From Cymbidium sinense (taxonomy: Eukaryota; Streptophyta; Magnoliopsida; Asparagales; Orchidaceae), in NCBI GenBank assembly GCA_021442155.1, contig CM038216.1, positions 88,136,945 through 88,200,944 on the forward strand: a DNA stretch of 64,000 bases. Direction: 5' to 3'. A program made the translations under genes and the position numbers. Of the stretch, positions 1 through 10,311 are shown in pieces (within the stretch, counting starts at the first letter, position 1; every line of letters begins with the position of its first letter). The notes under the pieces were generated by a model, which was not told the DNA's origin, searched no databases, and saw only the letters and a list, made by a program, of their open reading frames with translations.

Positions 1-172
1 TGTAGTTTGTATTTTTGTTGTGTCGATGAAGGATAGGATGTCATTCGGGTTCCTTACACCTACCCTAAAGACATCATGGCGGATTCACAAAAAAGAATAT
101 TTTCAATAATGAATAGATTGAATTTGAAATGAAATTTTCATTGATGATAATTACTTTCAAAGATAAATTATT
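1..172 (-). repeat. Post-integrase 3' region of the gypsy element
   Basis: Noncoding. It shares phrases such as GATGAAGGATAGGATG, CCTTACACCTACCCTAAA and TTTTTATTGATGATAATTA-type stretches with 19720-20150, in the same order and orientation. Both copies then run into GTTGGTTGGAAGCA-like sequence (near 195 and 20135). This is the region between integrase and the 3' LTR, or the LTR edge; the LTR boundary is not visible here because the element continues outside the window. Confidence 0.65.
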
Positions 173-460
173 TTATTTCTTTAAGTAGAGCTCGTTGATT
201 GGAAGCAGTGGTCTTTCTCCCTTATGATTAATTAGTTGATTAGATCCTCCTTGGTAGGCCATCTTTATGGAAAAAGGGCCTTCCCAAGTAAGTTCAAACT
301 TGCCTCCCATCATACGATGGGAAACAATCAATCTTTTTTTTAAAAAAATAAGCTCTCCTACTTGAAAAGCTTTAGAATGGATCAACTTATTGTGAGCTTG
401 AATCATTTTAGCTTTGTATAACTCAAGGTTTTGGCATGCCCGCAGGCATTTCTCATCCAA
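173..460 (-). pseudogene. Gypsy integrase C-terminal domain
   Basis: A 95-codon open stretch on the minus strand. It carries the layout of a plant gypsy integrase C-terminus: an ELYKAKM helix followed by FQVGELIFLKKR, GGKFELTWEGPF, YQGGSNQL and a final LPINELYLKK. The GKFELTWEGPF segment corresponds to the conserved GKFEPKWEGPY-type core of the domain that contacts DNA during integration. It directly follows the broken integrase core at higher coordinates. The open frame is a remnant inside a pol gene that has stops elsewhere, so it is not an independent gene. Confidence 0.85.
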
Positions 461-599
461 TCCTTTGAGTTCATCTAATCATAACTTGGCATTTGGCTTT
501 GTTGTGATCTTGCTACCTACAACTTTAGACCCATACACTAAGGTGAAAAGAGTAGTTAGAGTTAGAGTTCTATATGTAGTGCGGTAGGCCCACAAGGCT

Positions 600-1303
600 T
601 CAACTAACTACTCTTGCTAATATCGCTTATTATTGTTAAGTGTATTCTTAAGTATTTGGATGAGAGTTTTACTGAAGGCTTCTACTTAGTCATTTTCCCT
701 TGGGTAGTTGATGGTAGAATATCTCCATTCTATGTTATCTCTCCGAGCAAAGTTGTTGATCTACGTGTTCTTGAATGTAATACCATTATCATATATAATT
801 CATCGAGGAACTCCGAACCTATATATAATACGGCCCCAAAAAAACTAGAGCACATGTTGAGTTGTGACCTCTCTGAGTGGAATCACCTTCTCCCATTTAG
901 AAATGTAGTTAGTAGTAGCTAAGATGAACCCATGACCCTTGGAAGAAGGAGGATCAATCAGACCCACTATGTCAGTCCCCCAACACTTGAATGGCCATGA
1001 GGTCAATGTAAGATGTAGAATGTTGGGTGGTTAGTGTAGGACCACACCATGTATTTGACATTGGTGGCATCGCCTGGCCTTATCCATGCAATCATTGATC
1101 ATCGATGGCTAGTAGTATCCTAGTCTCTTGATCTTGGCTTTCATCTTTGAACCAGATTGGTTAGCTTCACATAATCCTGAGTGTACCTGGGTCACGATCT
1201 TATGGGCTTCATGCTTGTCTAAAAAACATAACCATATATTATGAAATGTCCATGGGTACAAGACACCATCCACAAGAGCATAGGAAAGTGTTCTTTGCTT
1301 CAT
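600..1303 (-). pseudogene. Gypsy integrase zinc finger and catalytic core, disrupted
   Basis: From 1303 downward the minus strand reads a 64-residue open stretch with the integrase HHCC zinc finger: HEAHK...VHSGLC, then GYYW and a CHQC pair near 1053-1077. The core then continues with recognisable but frame-broken segments down to about 600 (for example the region before the ENDQVEA-like motif near 700). The enzyme would join element DNA to the chromosome. Stops and shifts throughout the core make it inactive. An open frame on the opposite strand at 614-922 is only the complement of this core. Confidence 0.8.
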
Positions 1304-1489
1304 CTGATGGGCTTGGGACTTCTCTTAAGGTAGTTTGCCTTTATTTGTTTAATCCATAAATTATTTCCTCTAATTTAACTCCTCATCCTTCTTAGCAATG
1401 ACAACCTCCCCTTCAAGAGAGTATTTTTTATGAGTTCAAAATCAGTAAGGGATAAGACTTGTCTATTTTAGAACTTTATTGATATGGAC

Positions 1490-1915
1490 TCATCCTTTGG
1501 ACATGCCAACTCCTTGGCAAGCTTGGCTAAGGCATACACTATGGCATTCTCTCTTCAAAGAATCTTATAAATGATAACCTCTATGATTGGGGCCAACAAC
1601 TCCATGTTGTACTTGTGGTAGTGATTGAGCATGGGTTTTATAACCTTATAGGACCCAACGATTTGGTTGATAACAAGCTAAGAATCCCCAAAGATGTTGA
1701 TGTTCTAGATGCTTAGAGTAACGGCTAACTCCGGATAGGTAATTAGAAACTCATAATTGGCTTCGTTGTTGGTGCAAGGATTGGACAAATGATATGAGAA
1801 TCTCATCACATCACAGTCCAAAGTTAAGAGAATTATTCCTACCCCTACCTTTCATGAAATAGTAGATTGTGGTTCTTCTCCTCTTTAAGAGGAAGCTGCA
1901 CCATCAAATTACATC
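1490..1915 (-). pseudogene. Second (archaeal-type) RNase H domain of the gypsy pol
   Basis: Conceptual translation of the minus strand gives the motifs of the extra RNase H of Tat-lineage elements in order: FDGAAS near 1890-1913, NNEANYEFLI near 1745-1778, and GDS followed by LVINQIVGSYKV near 1640-1690. A degenerate NAIVYALAKLAKELA-like end follows near 1500-1550. There are several in-frame stops. The position between the RT-linked RNase H (2188-2530) and the integrase zinc finger (1303) matches the dual-RNase H architecture, and this is the main evidence for the lineage call. Confidence 0.75.
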
Positions 1916-2187
1916 TCCTAGCAGTGAATTCTAGTATCCCTTAAGTTCATGATTTGTTCTTCATGGTGATCATCACTAAGCGAAGAGTTAGCAGGAAGTG
2001 GATATACTGCTAGAAAATTTGCTAGTGCTTTTCCTTTCACCACACAGAGGGGTACGAAGGAAATTTCAAACTACGAGAGGATCATGGGCCATTGTGCCAA
2101 CCATCCGAATAGCATCAGCCATGTCAAGAGATATTATAGTGGATTTATCCTAGAGATCAAGTTTGCCTTATAAGAAATCATATGGTG

Positions 2188-2718
2188 CTATAGCTTTTGG
2201 GATGTAAAGATTAAAGCTAGGAAATTCTTCTCAGTGGGTGGATAATTAGCCTCCGTAGGGATTAGACGAAGGATGAAGTAGTATAGTGCATCTTCCTTCC
2301 CTTTGTCATTAGTTTTGGCCAACAAAGCACCAAGGGAGTCATCTAACGCAGTAATGTAAAGTATGAGTGGCTTGCTCGAGATAAGGGCTACTAGAACCGT
2401 CAATGTCATCAAGAAATGCTTGATGTCTTCAAAGGAATGCTCACACTTATCATCCCACTTGAACTTCATGTATTTTTTAACAAGTACTGAGAATGCTGAC
2501 TTCTTCCTGATAGGTTGCATATAAAGCATCTTAGATATGCCAACCGCCCTTGGAATGATCTGAGTTGAGTTAAACTTTTAGGGAGTGGCATTTCTAATAT
2601 TACCTTGATCTTCTTTGGATCGATTTCAATTCCATGGTGTCAAACAATAAACCCAAGGAATTTCACTGATGCTACTTCGAATGCACACTTCAGGGTGTTC
2701 ATTTTATTTTGAGGAAAT
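2188..2718 (-). pseudogene. Gypsy RT thumb and connected RNase H domain
   Basis: The RT end lies at 2718-2530 (TLKCAFEVAS, KFLGFIV, HHGIEIDPKKIKVILEMP) with frame breaks. It continues into a 113-codon open stretch (2529-2188) with the RNase H start LILYITALDDSLGALLAK, then EDALYYFILRLIPTEANY and PPTEKNFLALIF. These match the RT-linked RNase H of plant gypsy elements (usual pattern: acidic residue, ..GALLAQ.., YSPIEKECLAL). RNase H would remove the RNA template during reverse transcription. The upstream half of the RT lies at 4023-4640, separated by the nested LINE. Confidence 0.85.
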
Positions 2719-2730
2719 ATTATCTTAGCT
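2719..2730. repeat. Left target-site duplication of the nested RTE LINE
   Basis: ATTATCTTAGCT here and ATTGTCTTAGCT at 4011-4022 match at 11 of 12 positions and flank the LINE exactly. Removing the LINE and one copy rejoins the gypsy RT reading. Confidence 0.75.
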
Positions 2731-4010
2731 TTTCCTATATTTAAGAATAAAGGTGATGCACAAGAGTGTGCAAAATATAGAGGAATTAAGTTAATGTGCC
2801 ATACATTAAAATTATGGGAGAGAGTAATTGAGCATTGGTTACGATGTGAATGAGTTTCTCGTTTGGTTTCATGCCGTAGATCTACTATGGATGCTATACA
2901 TTTGTTAAGAGGTTTGATGGTGAAGCATAGAAAAAATAAGAAGGATCTACATATGATATTTATTGATTTAGAGAAAGCTTATGATAAAGTCTCAAGAGAT
3001 GTTCTTTGGAGAGTTCTAGAATAGAAAGAAGTTAATATTGGTTATATTCAAGTCATTAAGGATATGTATACTATTTGTTACTTGTGTCGAACACAAGGAG
3101 GATTGACAAAATATTTTCCTATTTATTGGATTACATCAAGGATCAACATTAAGCCCTTATCTTTTTACTTTAGTTATGGATGTTCTTACGAGGCATTTGC
3201 AAGAAGATGTGCCTTGGTGTAGGCTTTTTGTTGATGACATTCTTCTTGTTGACAAGACTAGAGAGGGAGTCCAATAGAAACTTGAATTATGGAGGTCAAC
3301 TCTATAGTCTAAAGGTTTTTGTTTAAGTAGATCTAAAACTGAATATATGGAGTGTAATTTTAGTTGTAGAAGTTCTAGTGATAGTGTTGTGACATTAGCT
3401 GAACAATTCATTAATAAGAGTGAGCATTTCAGATATTTATGCTATATTATTCAAAATGATGTTGAAATAGATGGAGATGTTATTAGTAGAATTCAAGTTG
3501 GATGGTTGAAGTGGAGGAATGCATCTGGCCTATTATGTGATAGAAAAGTTCCACTTAAACTTAAGGGAAAATTTTATAAGATGGTGGTAAGACCGCAATG
3601 ACTTATGGTGCAATGTTGGCCAATAAAGAGAAACATAAGACTAAGTTAAGTGCTTCAGATGAGGATGCTGGTGGATGAGTGGCTTTACCCTTGGAGATAG
3701 AATACAAAATGAGTATGTTGAAAAGTTGGAGTAGCTCCATGGTAGATAAGATTAGGGAGAGTGCCTTAGATGGTTTGGCCACATAAAGCGTCTAATGATG
3801 ACATTAGGAGAGTAGATGCTTTAGATTTGCCTTTTGTTAAGAATGGTAGAGGTAGACCTAAAAAGACTTGGTTAAGATGTATAAAAAATGATCTTAGTAT
3901 ACTTGAATTAAATGAGAATTTGACACATAATAGGACACAATGGAGATGAAGGATTCATGTAGCCGACCCCACCTAGTGGGATTAAGGCTTGTTGTTGTTG
4001 CTGTTGTTGT
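2731..4010 (+). mobile_element. RTE-clade LINE, 5'-truncated, nested in the gypsy RT
   Basis: The + strand encodes, with stops and frameshifts, a non-LTR reverse transcriptase. Visible segments are NKGDAQECAKYRGIKLM (near 2745), HTLKLWERVIEHWLR, the motif-A region [16 protein letters not shown] (near 2950), a GLHQGS-like block (near 3130), the FVDDI catalytic motif (near 3230), then LELWRSTL and SKTEYMECN. The 3' end has a GACCCCACCTAGTGGGATTA stem followed by AAGGCTTGTTGTTGTTGCTG, which fits plant RTE elements and their (TTG)n tails. The endonuclease half is absent, as expected for 5' truncation during target-primed insertion. A 12-bp target duplication flanks it. Confidence 0.88.
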
Positions 4011-4022
4011 ATTGTCTTAGCT
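4011..4022. repeat. Right target-site duplication of the nested RTE LINE
   Basis: ATTGTCTTAGCT, one mismatch from 2719-2730, immediately after the (TTG)n-like tail of the LINE. Confidence 0.75.
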
Positions 4023-4640
4023 GTTGAAAAACTACTCTTAAGTCAAAGAGATGGTCTTCCTTTTCTTCACTTTTGACCATGAGATCATCGACATATCACT
4101 TGACTTGATGATGAATGAGTTCGATGAAGATTCGAGTCATAGCCTGCTAGTATGTAGCACCAGCATTTTTAAGATTAAAAGCCATGACCTTATAATAATC
4201 GATTCTTGGAGTTCACGATTTCTTTCATCTTGAGCCATCTTTATTTGGTTATATCCGGATGAGCCATCCATGAAAGAGAAAGCGCATGACATGAGTAAAT
4301 ACATCAACTCTAGGATTGGTAGTAAAAATTCATCTTTTGTACATGCCTTATTTAAATCCCTAAAATTTATGCATATGTTAATTTGACCAATCTTTTTCTT
4401 AATTGGGACGAAGCTAGCTAACTATGCAGGGTATTTTTCTTCTCAGATAAAGCCTACATCGATCAGTTTGTTGACTTCAGAAAAGACCTGTTGTTCTATG
4501 TCTAATCGCATGCATCTAAGAGCTTGCTTGATAGGGTTAGTAGTAGGCATTATTACTAGTTTATGAACCACTATGTTAGGAGCCAATCGAGGCATTTCTT
4601 CATAACTCCATGTAAAGTAGTCCCTAAACTCAGTCAATAG
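4023..4640 (-). pseudogene. Gypsy reverse transcriptase, N-terminal half
   Basis: On the minus strand, 4637-4443 is open and reads FRDYFTWSYEEMPRLAPNIVVHKL... up to VNKLIDVGFI, the standard entry into a plant gypsy RT. Further down, a frame-broken stretch gives the FMDGSSGYNQIKMA palm motif near 4230-4270. Remnants of the following block (KAGATYQR-type, then a DDL-like region) come before the LINE insertion. A LRVVFQQLRQ remnant at 4023-4050 continues across the LINE into TLKCAF at about 2700. This enzyme copies element RNA to DNA; it is inactive here. Confidence 0.85.
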
Positions 4641-4658
4641 CCTAACTAAGTCATTGGT

Positions 4659-5799
4659 TTAAATTTCATTCAATAAAGAACTGATGTATGTCAGGCGTGG
4701 ATCTTCTTCAGTTCCTAAGTTGATTTCATTGAGCTCACCGATGGTTGACTTGATCTCTCCTTCAAACTCTGGCGATGCATCTGTAACTTTAAAATCTTCT
4801 GGATCATATAATGTTTCTAAGCATAAGTCCTCATAAGAGTTAATCTGATTTGAAAATAACCCATCAGATTTCAAATGATTGGTGATGACTATGTAATCAT
4901 CATCATCATTGACTGGACCCACTATATCGAATCCTAGTCCTGATCTTCATTAAGAGCTTCTGCATTTGTTCTTCCATATTCTTTCAGAGTAGTTTGACTT
5001 GTGCTTTGATCAAGTAAGTGGGATTAACCCTCTCTTTGCTAAATTTTGAACACAAGGAAAGTAGCAATCAAAAGGTAATTCTATTAAATCATTATATGAA
5101 TAATTCTCAACTTCTACATCAACTTCTTGACTTGAGGATGAAGCTCCTAGAAAGAACCTCTAAGTCTTCACACTAATGGATGACTTAGGGGCTTCTTTAA
5201 TTACCAAACCCTTAGCTTTATGATAGGAAAGTGAAGTTAAAGCTAAGGTTTCAGATTGATGTCTAACTATTTCATATATAGACTTGGATACACTTATGCT
5301 TTGCTTTGGTGCCCGGTCTTCATCGCTATCTGGCTCAAGTGTCAACTCCAAGGGAATCTACTACTGAGAAGAGTCGGCATGCTAACCATATAAAACTCAT
5401 CTTATGAATGAGATTCTAAGTCTATATGGATACGTGTAGGGAGACATATCTTTTATTGTGATGGAGGTTTTCCACCCTGCTTCAAACTTCATCTTCGATG
5501 GAGGTTAGGTAGTCCTACCCATATATTTGAATGGATTAATGAACTGTGGGTGGAATCAAATGTCAGGATCCACTTCCTCTTCCAAGTCTACTTTCGCTCC
5601 CTTTTTTATTTTCTTATTTCTTTTCTTTTTCTTATTTTCTTTCTTTTTCTTTCTTTTTCTATTTCTTTTTTCTTAAAACTTTGGCCAAGTTCGCAAGAAT
5701 AGACTGGTTGATTTTGAGGGAGCTAGTAATCTGCATCCTCATATATGGCAACATCATGAACTGTAAATGGCTTGAGATCTCCTTTAACATAGTAGATGA
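4659..5799 (-). pseudogene. Linker between protease and RT of the gypsy polyprotein
   Basis: Two minus-strand open stretches lie here: 4922-4659, acidic and ending DPRLTYISSLLNEI, and 5351-5160. They are separated by stops. The phrase EDPRLTYISSLL directly before the FRDYF..WSYEEMP entry is typical of plant gypsy pol. The rest has no recognisable motif and is probably the poorly conserved, acidic spacer of these elements. A T-rich tract at 5590-5670 gives a spurious open frame on the + strand. Confidence 0.6.
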
Positions 5800-5885
5800 T
5801 CCCTCCTCTCACGAACTTCATACATTGATGTAGAGAGGATGGAACTATGTTATTCTCATGTATCCATGGTGTCCGAAGCAAAGCA
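5800..5885 (-). pseudogene. C-terminal end of the gypsy aspartic protease domain
   Basis: Minus-strand conceptual translation gives YALLRTPWIHENNIVPSSLH followed by QCMKFV. This matches the LLGRPWIH...AVPSSLHQ block conserved at the end of the protease region of plant gypsy elements. The active-site part would lie upstream, but the element is cut off here by telomere-like repeat. Confidence 0.7.
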
Positions 5886-5973
5886 TAAACCCTAACCCTA
5901 ACCGTAAAACTAAACCTAAAGTAACTAAATAAATTAAAAAATAAACCGAAAACCTAATAAACCTAAACTCTAA
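5886..5973 (+). repeat. Telomere-like flank upstream of GR-RBP copy A
   Basis: Begins with AACCCTAACCCTAACC and passes into a CTAAAGTAACTAAATAAATT-type stretch ending CTCTAAG. The same stretch precedes the other GR-RBP copies (for example 9805-9888, 41915-41987 and, inverted, 51182-51240), so it belongs to the duplicated unit. Confidence 0.8.
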
Positions 5974-6372
5974 GAATGGGAAAACCTTGGCCATCAACTA
6001 GGCTAAGTTTAGATCCTGAAAGAAGCGATTATCATAGAGGTGGTGGGGATCTAAAGCTGGATATGGAGGTGGTGGTCCAAGTGGTGGTTATGGAGGTGGG
6101 AACGATGGTTACAACCATGGTGGTGGCAAGGAGACTTGGGGATATGATGGTCGATCTCACTACTAGAAGCGGTAGTTTGAACTAAAAGAATGGTGATCCG
6201 ACTACTACTTATGGAACTATGTCTTTATAGTAGAGATGGTTTTACTTATCTAAGGTTTGATTTGCACTATGTGCTCATTTTTTATCTATGTTGTGTGTAA
6301 GAAAACATGGTAAGTTACTTGGTTGATGAAATCAAAAGAAAATGTTGAATTTGAATTTATTCTCTAAAAATA
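5974..6372 (+). pseudogene. GR-RBP last exon plus 3' UTR, copy A (decayed)
   Basis: Homologous to the other five copies in this window, but the most worn in the coding part: the Gly-rich segment is shortened and frame-shifted. It starts at AATGGG and continues through GGTGGTGG-type glycine codons to a CGATCTCACTACTAGAAGCGG tract matching the SRY...RGGSDGN end. The shared 3' UTR follows: TATGGAACTATGTCTTTATA near 6210, GTGCTCATTTTTTATCTATG near 6270, and TACTTGGTTGATGAAATCAA near 6316. The upstream RNA-recognition motif (RRM) is absent. It lies between two telomere-like blocks. Confidence 0.75.
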
Positions 6373-7624
6373 AAATTCAAAAATCCTAAACCCTAAACTA
6401 AAACCTGAACCCTAAACCTAAAACCTTAACCCTAAACCCTAAACCCAAAACTCTAAACCCCAAAATCTAAAATAGTAAACTCTAAACCCTAAACCTAAAA
6501 CCAAAAACCCAAAACCCTAAACCCTAAACCCTAAACACTAAAAACCAAAAAACCTAAACCTAAACTAAATAAAACCTATAAATAAACTAAATAAAAAACC
6601 TAAACCTAAATAAAATAAAATAAAAACCTAAACTAAAACCTAAACCTAAACCTAAAATAAAAAATAAAAACTAAATTAAAATAAACATAATAAAAGCCTA
6701 AACTAATCTTAAAAAAAATAAAATACATAAATAAATAAATAAAACTAACGTAAAATAAAAATAAAAAAACCTAAAATAAAATAAAATAAAAATAAAAAAC
6801 CTAAACTTAAAATAAAACCAAAATCATAAAATAAAAAAACCTAAACCTAAAATACAAAATAAAATAAAGCTAAACCTAAGCTAAAATAAACTAAACAAAA
6901 TAAATAAAACCTAAACCTAAAATAAACTAAACCTAAACCTTAAAATACAATAAAAGACTAAAAATAAACCTAAATGCAAATAAATAAAATAAAATAAACC
7001 TAAAATAAATAAAACCTAAACCTAAAAACAAAATAAAACCTAAACCTTAACCTAAAAATAAAAAAAATAAAACCTATACCAAAAAAACAACATAAAAATA
7101 AAATTAAACTAAAAAATAAACCTAAACCTAACCCTGAACATAAAAAATAAACTAAAATATATAACCTAAACTAAAATAAATAAACGTGAAATAAATAAAC
7201 TAAACTAAATAAGAAATAAACCTAAATAAAAGTAAAAAATAAACTAAACTAAAATAAATAAAAAATAAATGAAATAAACTAAATAAAACTAAATCTACCA
7301 GTTTACTTAATTTAAAAAATGAAAACCCTAAACTTAAAATAAACCCTAAACCCTAAACCATAAAAAACCCTAAATCCTAAACCCTAAACCATAAAAGCCC
7401 ATAAAACTTAATCCCTAAGCCTTTAAGCCTAAGCTAACCTAAACCCTAAACCCTAAACCCTAAATTACCCATAAACCCTAAACCCTAAACTATAACCCCT
7501 TAAACCCAAACAAACCATAAACCAATCCTAAACCTAAACCCCTAAACCTCTAAACCCTAAACCCTAAACACTAAACCCTAATCCCTAAATCCTAAACACT
7601 AACCTTAAACCCTAAACCCTAAAC
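6373..7624 (+). repeat. Telomere-like satellite, C-rich strand on +
   Basis: 6376-6545 is rich in CCCTAAA. 6546-7294 is built of CCTAAA, CTAAA and AAATAA variants almost without G. The conserved marker block (CTACCAGTTTACTTAATTTA) is at 7295-7320, and 7321-7624 is again CCCTAAA-rich. There is no gene. This alternation is the basic unit of the array seen throughout the window. Confidence 0.92.
7295..7320 (+). repeat. Satellite marker block, copy in the first array segment
   Basis: CTACCAGTTTACTTAATTTA followed by A's. Other C-strand copies start near 32436, 41729, 43721, 44321, 44999, 45813 and 46500. G-strand copies start near 47211, 48101, 49109, 51451, 52445, 53181, 54221, 56205, 57085, 58698, 60331, 61397, 62238 and 63241. 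It separates a CCCTAAA-rich block from a TAAAA-rich block every time. Confidence 0.85.
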
Positions 7625-9526
7625 TTATTTTCACTTTTTGGCTTAAGCTGGGTTATGTTTTTGACCTTTTGCTTTTGGATTGGCCTGTGGTTGCTACCTG
7701 GAGGATACTATCTTTCCAACCTAGGTTGGCTTAGTTTTTTTGGCCTGGTGGCTTTTGTCTTTTATACATTGTTACTCTAATTGCTAGTGGATGAGATTGT
7801 TTTCGCTCTAGCTTTATTCTATTTTATGCATTGGTTAGTTTGTTAGCTCTCCTCTTAAACTTGAATTACTTTTTGTTGGTTTTTTATGGTTGAATGGGTG
7901 GCCTTTCTAGTGGGAATTGTTGTTGGTTGTTGCCCTTCTGGGCCTTCTATTGGAGAATTTCCTTACTACTTTCTGGGGCTTACCTCCTAGTTCCTTATTA
8001 TTTATTGTTGGATCCTTCTTTTGCCTTGATTTTTTGTTTGGTTATTCTCTTAGGATTAGCCTCTCCTAAGTGTATTTTTTGCAGCACATTTTTTGTTGTT
8101 ATTATGCTTCCTGTCTGGCTAGTCCTTATTTCTAGGGAAGTTTGGTTTTTTGGCTGGTCCTAGCTAGCTACTGTTGTTGCCTTCCTATGGTTGTTGTGCA
8201 TCTTTTGGACCTCTATTGTGTGGTGCTTTGCTGGTTTTCTACTTTTCCATGACTGTTGGGGATGCTTCCTTTGTTGGTTACTTATGATGGGATGTTCTCT
8301 CATGGTTGCATTATGGTTGTTTTACTCAACTAGTTTGGTTAGAGGACTTTTAGTTGTCCTTGGAATCTTGGTTGGTTGATTTTTTCCTTGTTGGTCTTTT
8401 CCTACTTCTTGGACAATTTGTTGGAGCCTCTTGTTGTGTTTGCCAAACCTTTATTGATCCTTTTGGTGGTTGGTGGCTGCCTTTGGCCCCTTTTTGTGGT
8501 TATTTTATCTTATTAGTGATTTGCACTCGCTACAACTTATGTTTCCTTCAGTTGATGGTTTTATTTTTGAGTTATTTTGTCATTTATGGTTGCTCACTCT
8601 AGTTTGGCTTGGTGACTGCTACTTGTTGGGACTTTGGTTTTAGGGCTCCTATCTTAGTTTTGTTGGTTATTTCTCTATTAATTGGCATGGGTCTGGTGCT
8701 TACTGATGGCTAGTTCTAGTTTTTCCAAGTTTAGAGCTAGGATGGGTATTTGGATAATGGTTGTTGTTAGTGTTCTAACTTTATTCTAACCTCTCTCTAG
8801 GTTATTGTGATTAGTCTATTATTGTTATTTTTGGTGGTTTTGTTGCTAGCTGGTTGCTGGCTTGTTTCTCTTTATTTAATGGTGCAGGATCTAGAACTCT
8901 ATGGACTGCTGGACTTTGATGTTTGCTTGTATCAGGTATGCTAGCTATGATGGCTTTGATGTTACTCACCTCTACTCTCTAGTTGGAAGCATTACATATG
9001 ATTATAACCCTTCTTTATGATGTTTGGATGCTCAAATGGGTTGTTGCCCTTGGGGATGATCCTAATTGAGCCTAAGCTTTCTCACTATCAGCTCTCTCTC
9101 TTTTCTCTCTTTGCTTTTATTCTTTTTAGCTATGACTTTTGCCTTTGTAGTGTTTTGCAGATTTCTTTTACAAGTTGGAACTTTATAGAGGGAATGGTCA
9201 TTACTCAGTCAACCTAAGTGTTGTTGTTGTGGATCTTGCTTATCTTACTTTCTAAAAGGAATCATGAACTGCTATTGACTCATCCTTTTACTATTTTCAA
9301 AATTTATTTTAGTCTTACTCTGTGTCTTTTTCTCTTATGCTTTTTAACTATTGTATTTTGTCTTTTATTTTCTTTTCTTTTTCTAATGTACTTAGATGGG
9401 GGTTTAGCTCTTTAGGTTTCTGGCATCTTTGAGAGCAGTATAATTTTAGAGCTTTACACCTTTTAAGGGCATTGTATCTTTCCCATTAATGGTAATAAAA
9501 TGCTAACTTCCCCCTCCTAAAAAAAA
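7625..9526 (+). mobile_element. 3' UTR fragment of the telomere-associated L1 LINE family
   Basis: A T/G-rich, noncoding segment. It resembles the 3' UTRs of the LINEs at 29605-31599 and 37025-40094: GGCCTG.GGTTGCTACC.GG near 7685, GCAGATTTCTTTTACAAGTTGGAA near 9158, TTAGATGGGGGTTTAG near 9390, GAGCTTTACACCTTTTAAGG near 9450. It ends with a poly(A) signal (AATAAA at 9494) and CTCCTAAAAAAAA. ORFs are absent, so this is a heavily 5'-truncated insertion. Short open frames in it (such as 7894-8163) are artefacts of composition. Both flanks are CCCTAAA array. Confidence 0.8.
9494..9499 (+). promoter_or_regulatory. Poly(A) signal of the LINE fragment
   Basis: AATAAA 21 bases before the terminal A tract, the same spacing class as in the two longer LINE copies. 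Confidence 0.6.
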
Positions 9527-9888
9527 CACTAAACCCTAAACCCTAAAACTCTAAACCTTAAACCCTAAACCTTAAATCCAAACCCTAAACCTTAAACCCT
9601 AAACCCTAAATAATAAACTCAAAAACCTAAACCCTAAACCCTAAACTAATCTTAAAACCTAAAACCTAAACACTAAACCCTAATCCCTTAACCTTAAACC
9701 CTAACCTTATACCCTAAACCCTAAAAGAATAAAACCTAAAACCCTAAACCCTAAACCCTAAACCCTAACCCTAAGCTCTAAACCATAAACCCCATACCCT
9801 AAACCTAAACCTAAAGTAAATATATAAATTAAAAAATAAAACTAAAACCTAAAACCTAATAAAACCTAAATCCAAACCTAAACCCTAA
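9527..9888 (+). repeat. Telomere-like satellite between LINE fragment and GR-RBP copy B
   Basis: CCCTAAA-rich, with runs of perfect heptamers near 9740-9770, then the A-rich pre-exon stretch (TAAATTAAAAAATAAAACTA) and CCTAAACCCTAAG joined to the exon. No gene. Confidence 0.9.
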
Positions 9889-10311
9889 GAATGGGCAGAA
9901 CTTTAATGGCAGGAACATCACTATCAACCAGGCTCAGTCTAGATCTAGTGGTGGAGGTGAAGACAGAGGTGGTGGTTATTGCAGTGGTGGTGGGGATCTA
10001 GAGGTACTAGTGGATATGGAGGTTGTGGTTAGAGCAGTGGTGGTTATGGAAGAGGTAGGACCGATGGAGGTTATAGCCGTGGTGATGGAAGAGGGAGAGA
10101 TCAAGGATATAATAGTGGATCTCGCTACTAAATAGGTCGGGGTGGTTCTGATGGGAACTAGAGAAATTGAAGAATAGCCAATCCAATCTGATGCTTATGG
10201 AACTGTGTCTTTACAATAGAGATAGTTCTAGTTATCTATGATTTTTTATTTTTTCTATGCGTGCTCATTTTTTATTTATGTCGTCACTGATGTCTAAGAA
10301 AACTTGGTGTG
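9889..10311 (+). pseudogene. GR-RBP last exon plus 3' UTR, copy B, 5' part
   Basis: The + strand reads NGQNFNGRNITINQAQSRSS and then GGGEDRGGGYCSGGGG. This is the end of an RRM (plant consensus close to MNGQ.LDGR.ITVN.AQSR) followed by the Gly-rich tail. After a frame slip it continues GYGRGRTDGGYSRGDGRGRD and ends RGGSDGN-stop-RN-stop, where TGG has become TAG. That C-terminus is characteristic of GRP7/8-type proteins, which are nuclear and cytoplasmic RNA-binding proteins in plants. The RRM body is missing. The 3' UTR is interrupted at 10311 by an LTR retrotransposon and resumes at 23556. Confidence 0.85.
10307..10311. repeat. Left 5-bp target duplication (GTGTG)
   Basis: GTGTG precedes the element's TG and recurs at 23556-23560 after its CA. 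Uninterrupted copies of the same 3' UTR (for example near 40772) contain a single GGTGTGTTACTTGG at this point, which confirms the insertion site. Confidence 0.85.

Larger units (their letters stand above)
1..5885 (-). mobile_element. Ty3/gypsy LTR retrotransposon, Tat-lineage-like, truncated and decayed
   Basis: Reading the minus strand from 5885 down to 1, the order is end of the protease, linker, reverse transcriptase, RNase H, a second (archaeal-type) RNase H, integrase zinc finger and core, integrase C-terminal domain, then a noncoding 3' region leaving the window. Two RNase H domains between RT and integrase are known from the Tat lineage of plant Ty3/gypsy elements, which supports that assignment. 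Every domain has in-frame stops or frameshifts, so the element is dead. Gag, most of the protease and the upstream LTR are missing: the element stops abruptly at about 5885 against telomere-like repeat. A LINE (2731-4010) has inserted in the RT. The sequence at 1-180 is related to 19920-20150 of the 10312-23555 element, so both probably belong to one family. Confidence 0.88.

Noticed and set aside
614..922. 102-codon + strand open frame near the start
   Set aside because: It is the complement of the gypsy integrase core that reads on the minus strand.
7894..9415. Series of short hydrophobic open frames
   Set aside because: These belong to the 3' UTR fragment of the LINE (7625-9526), with the same compositional cause as at 30049.
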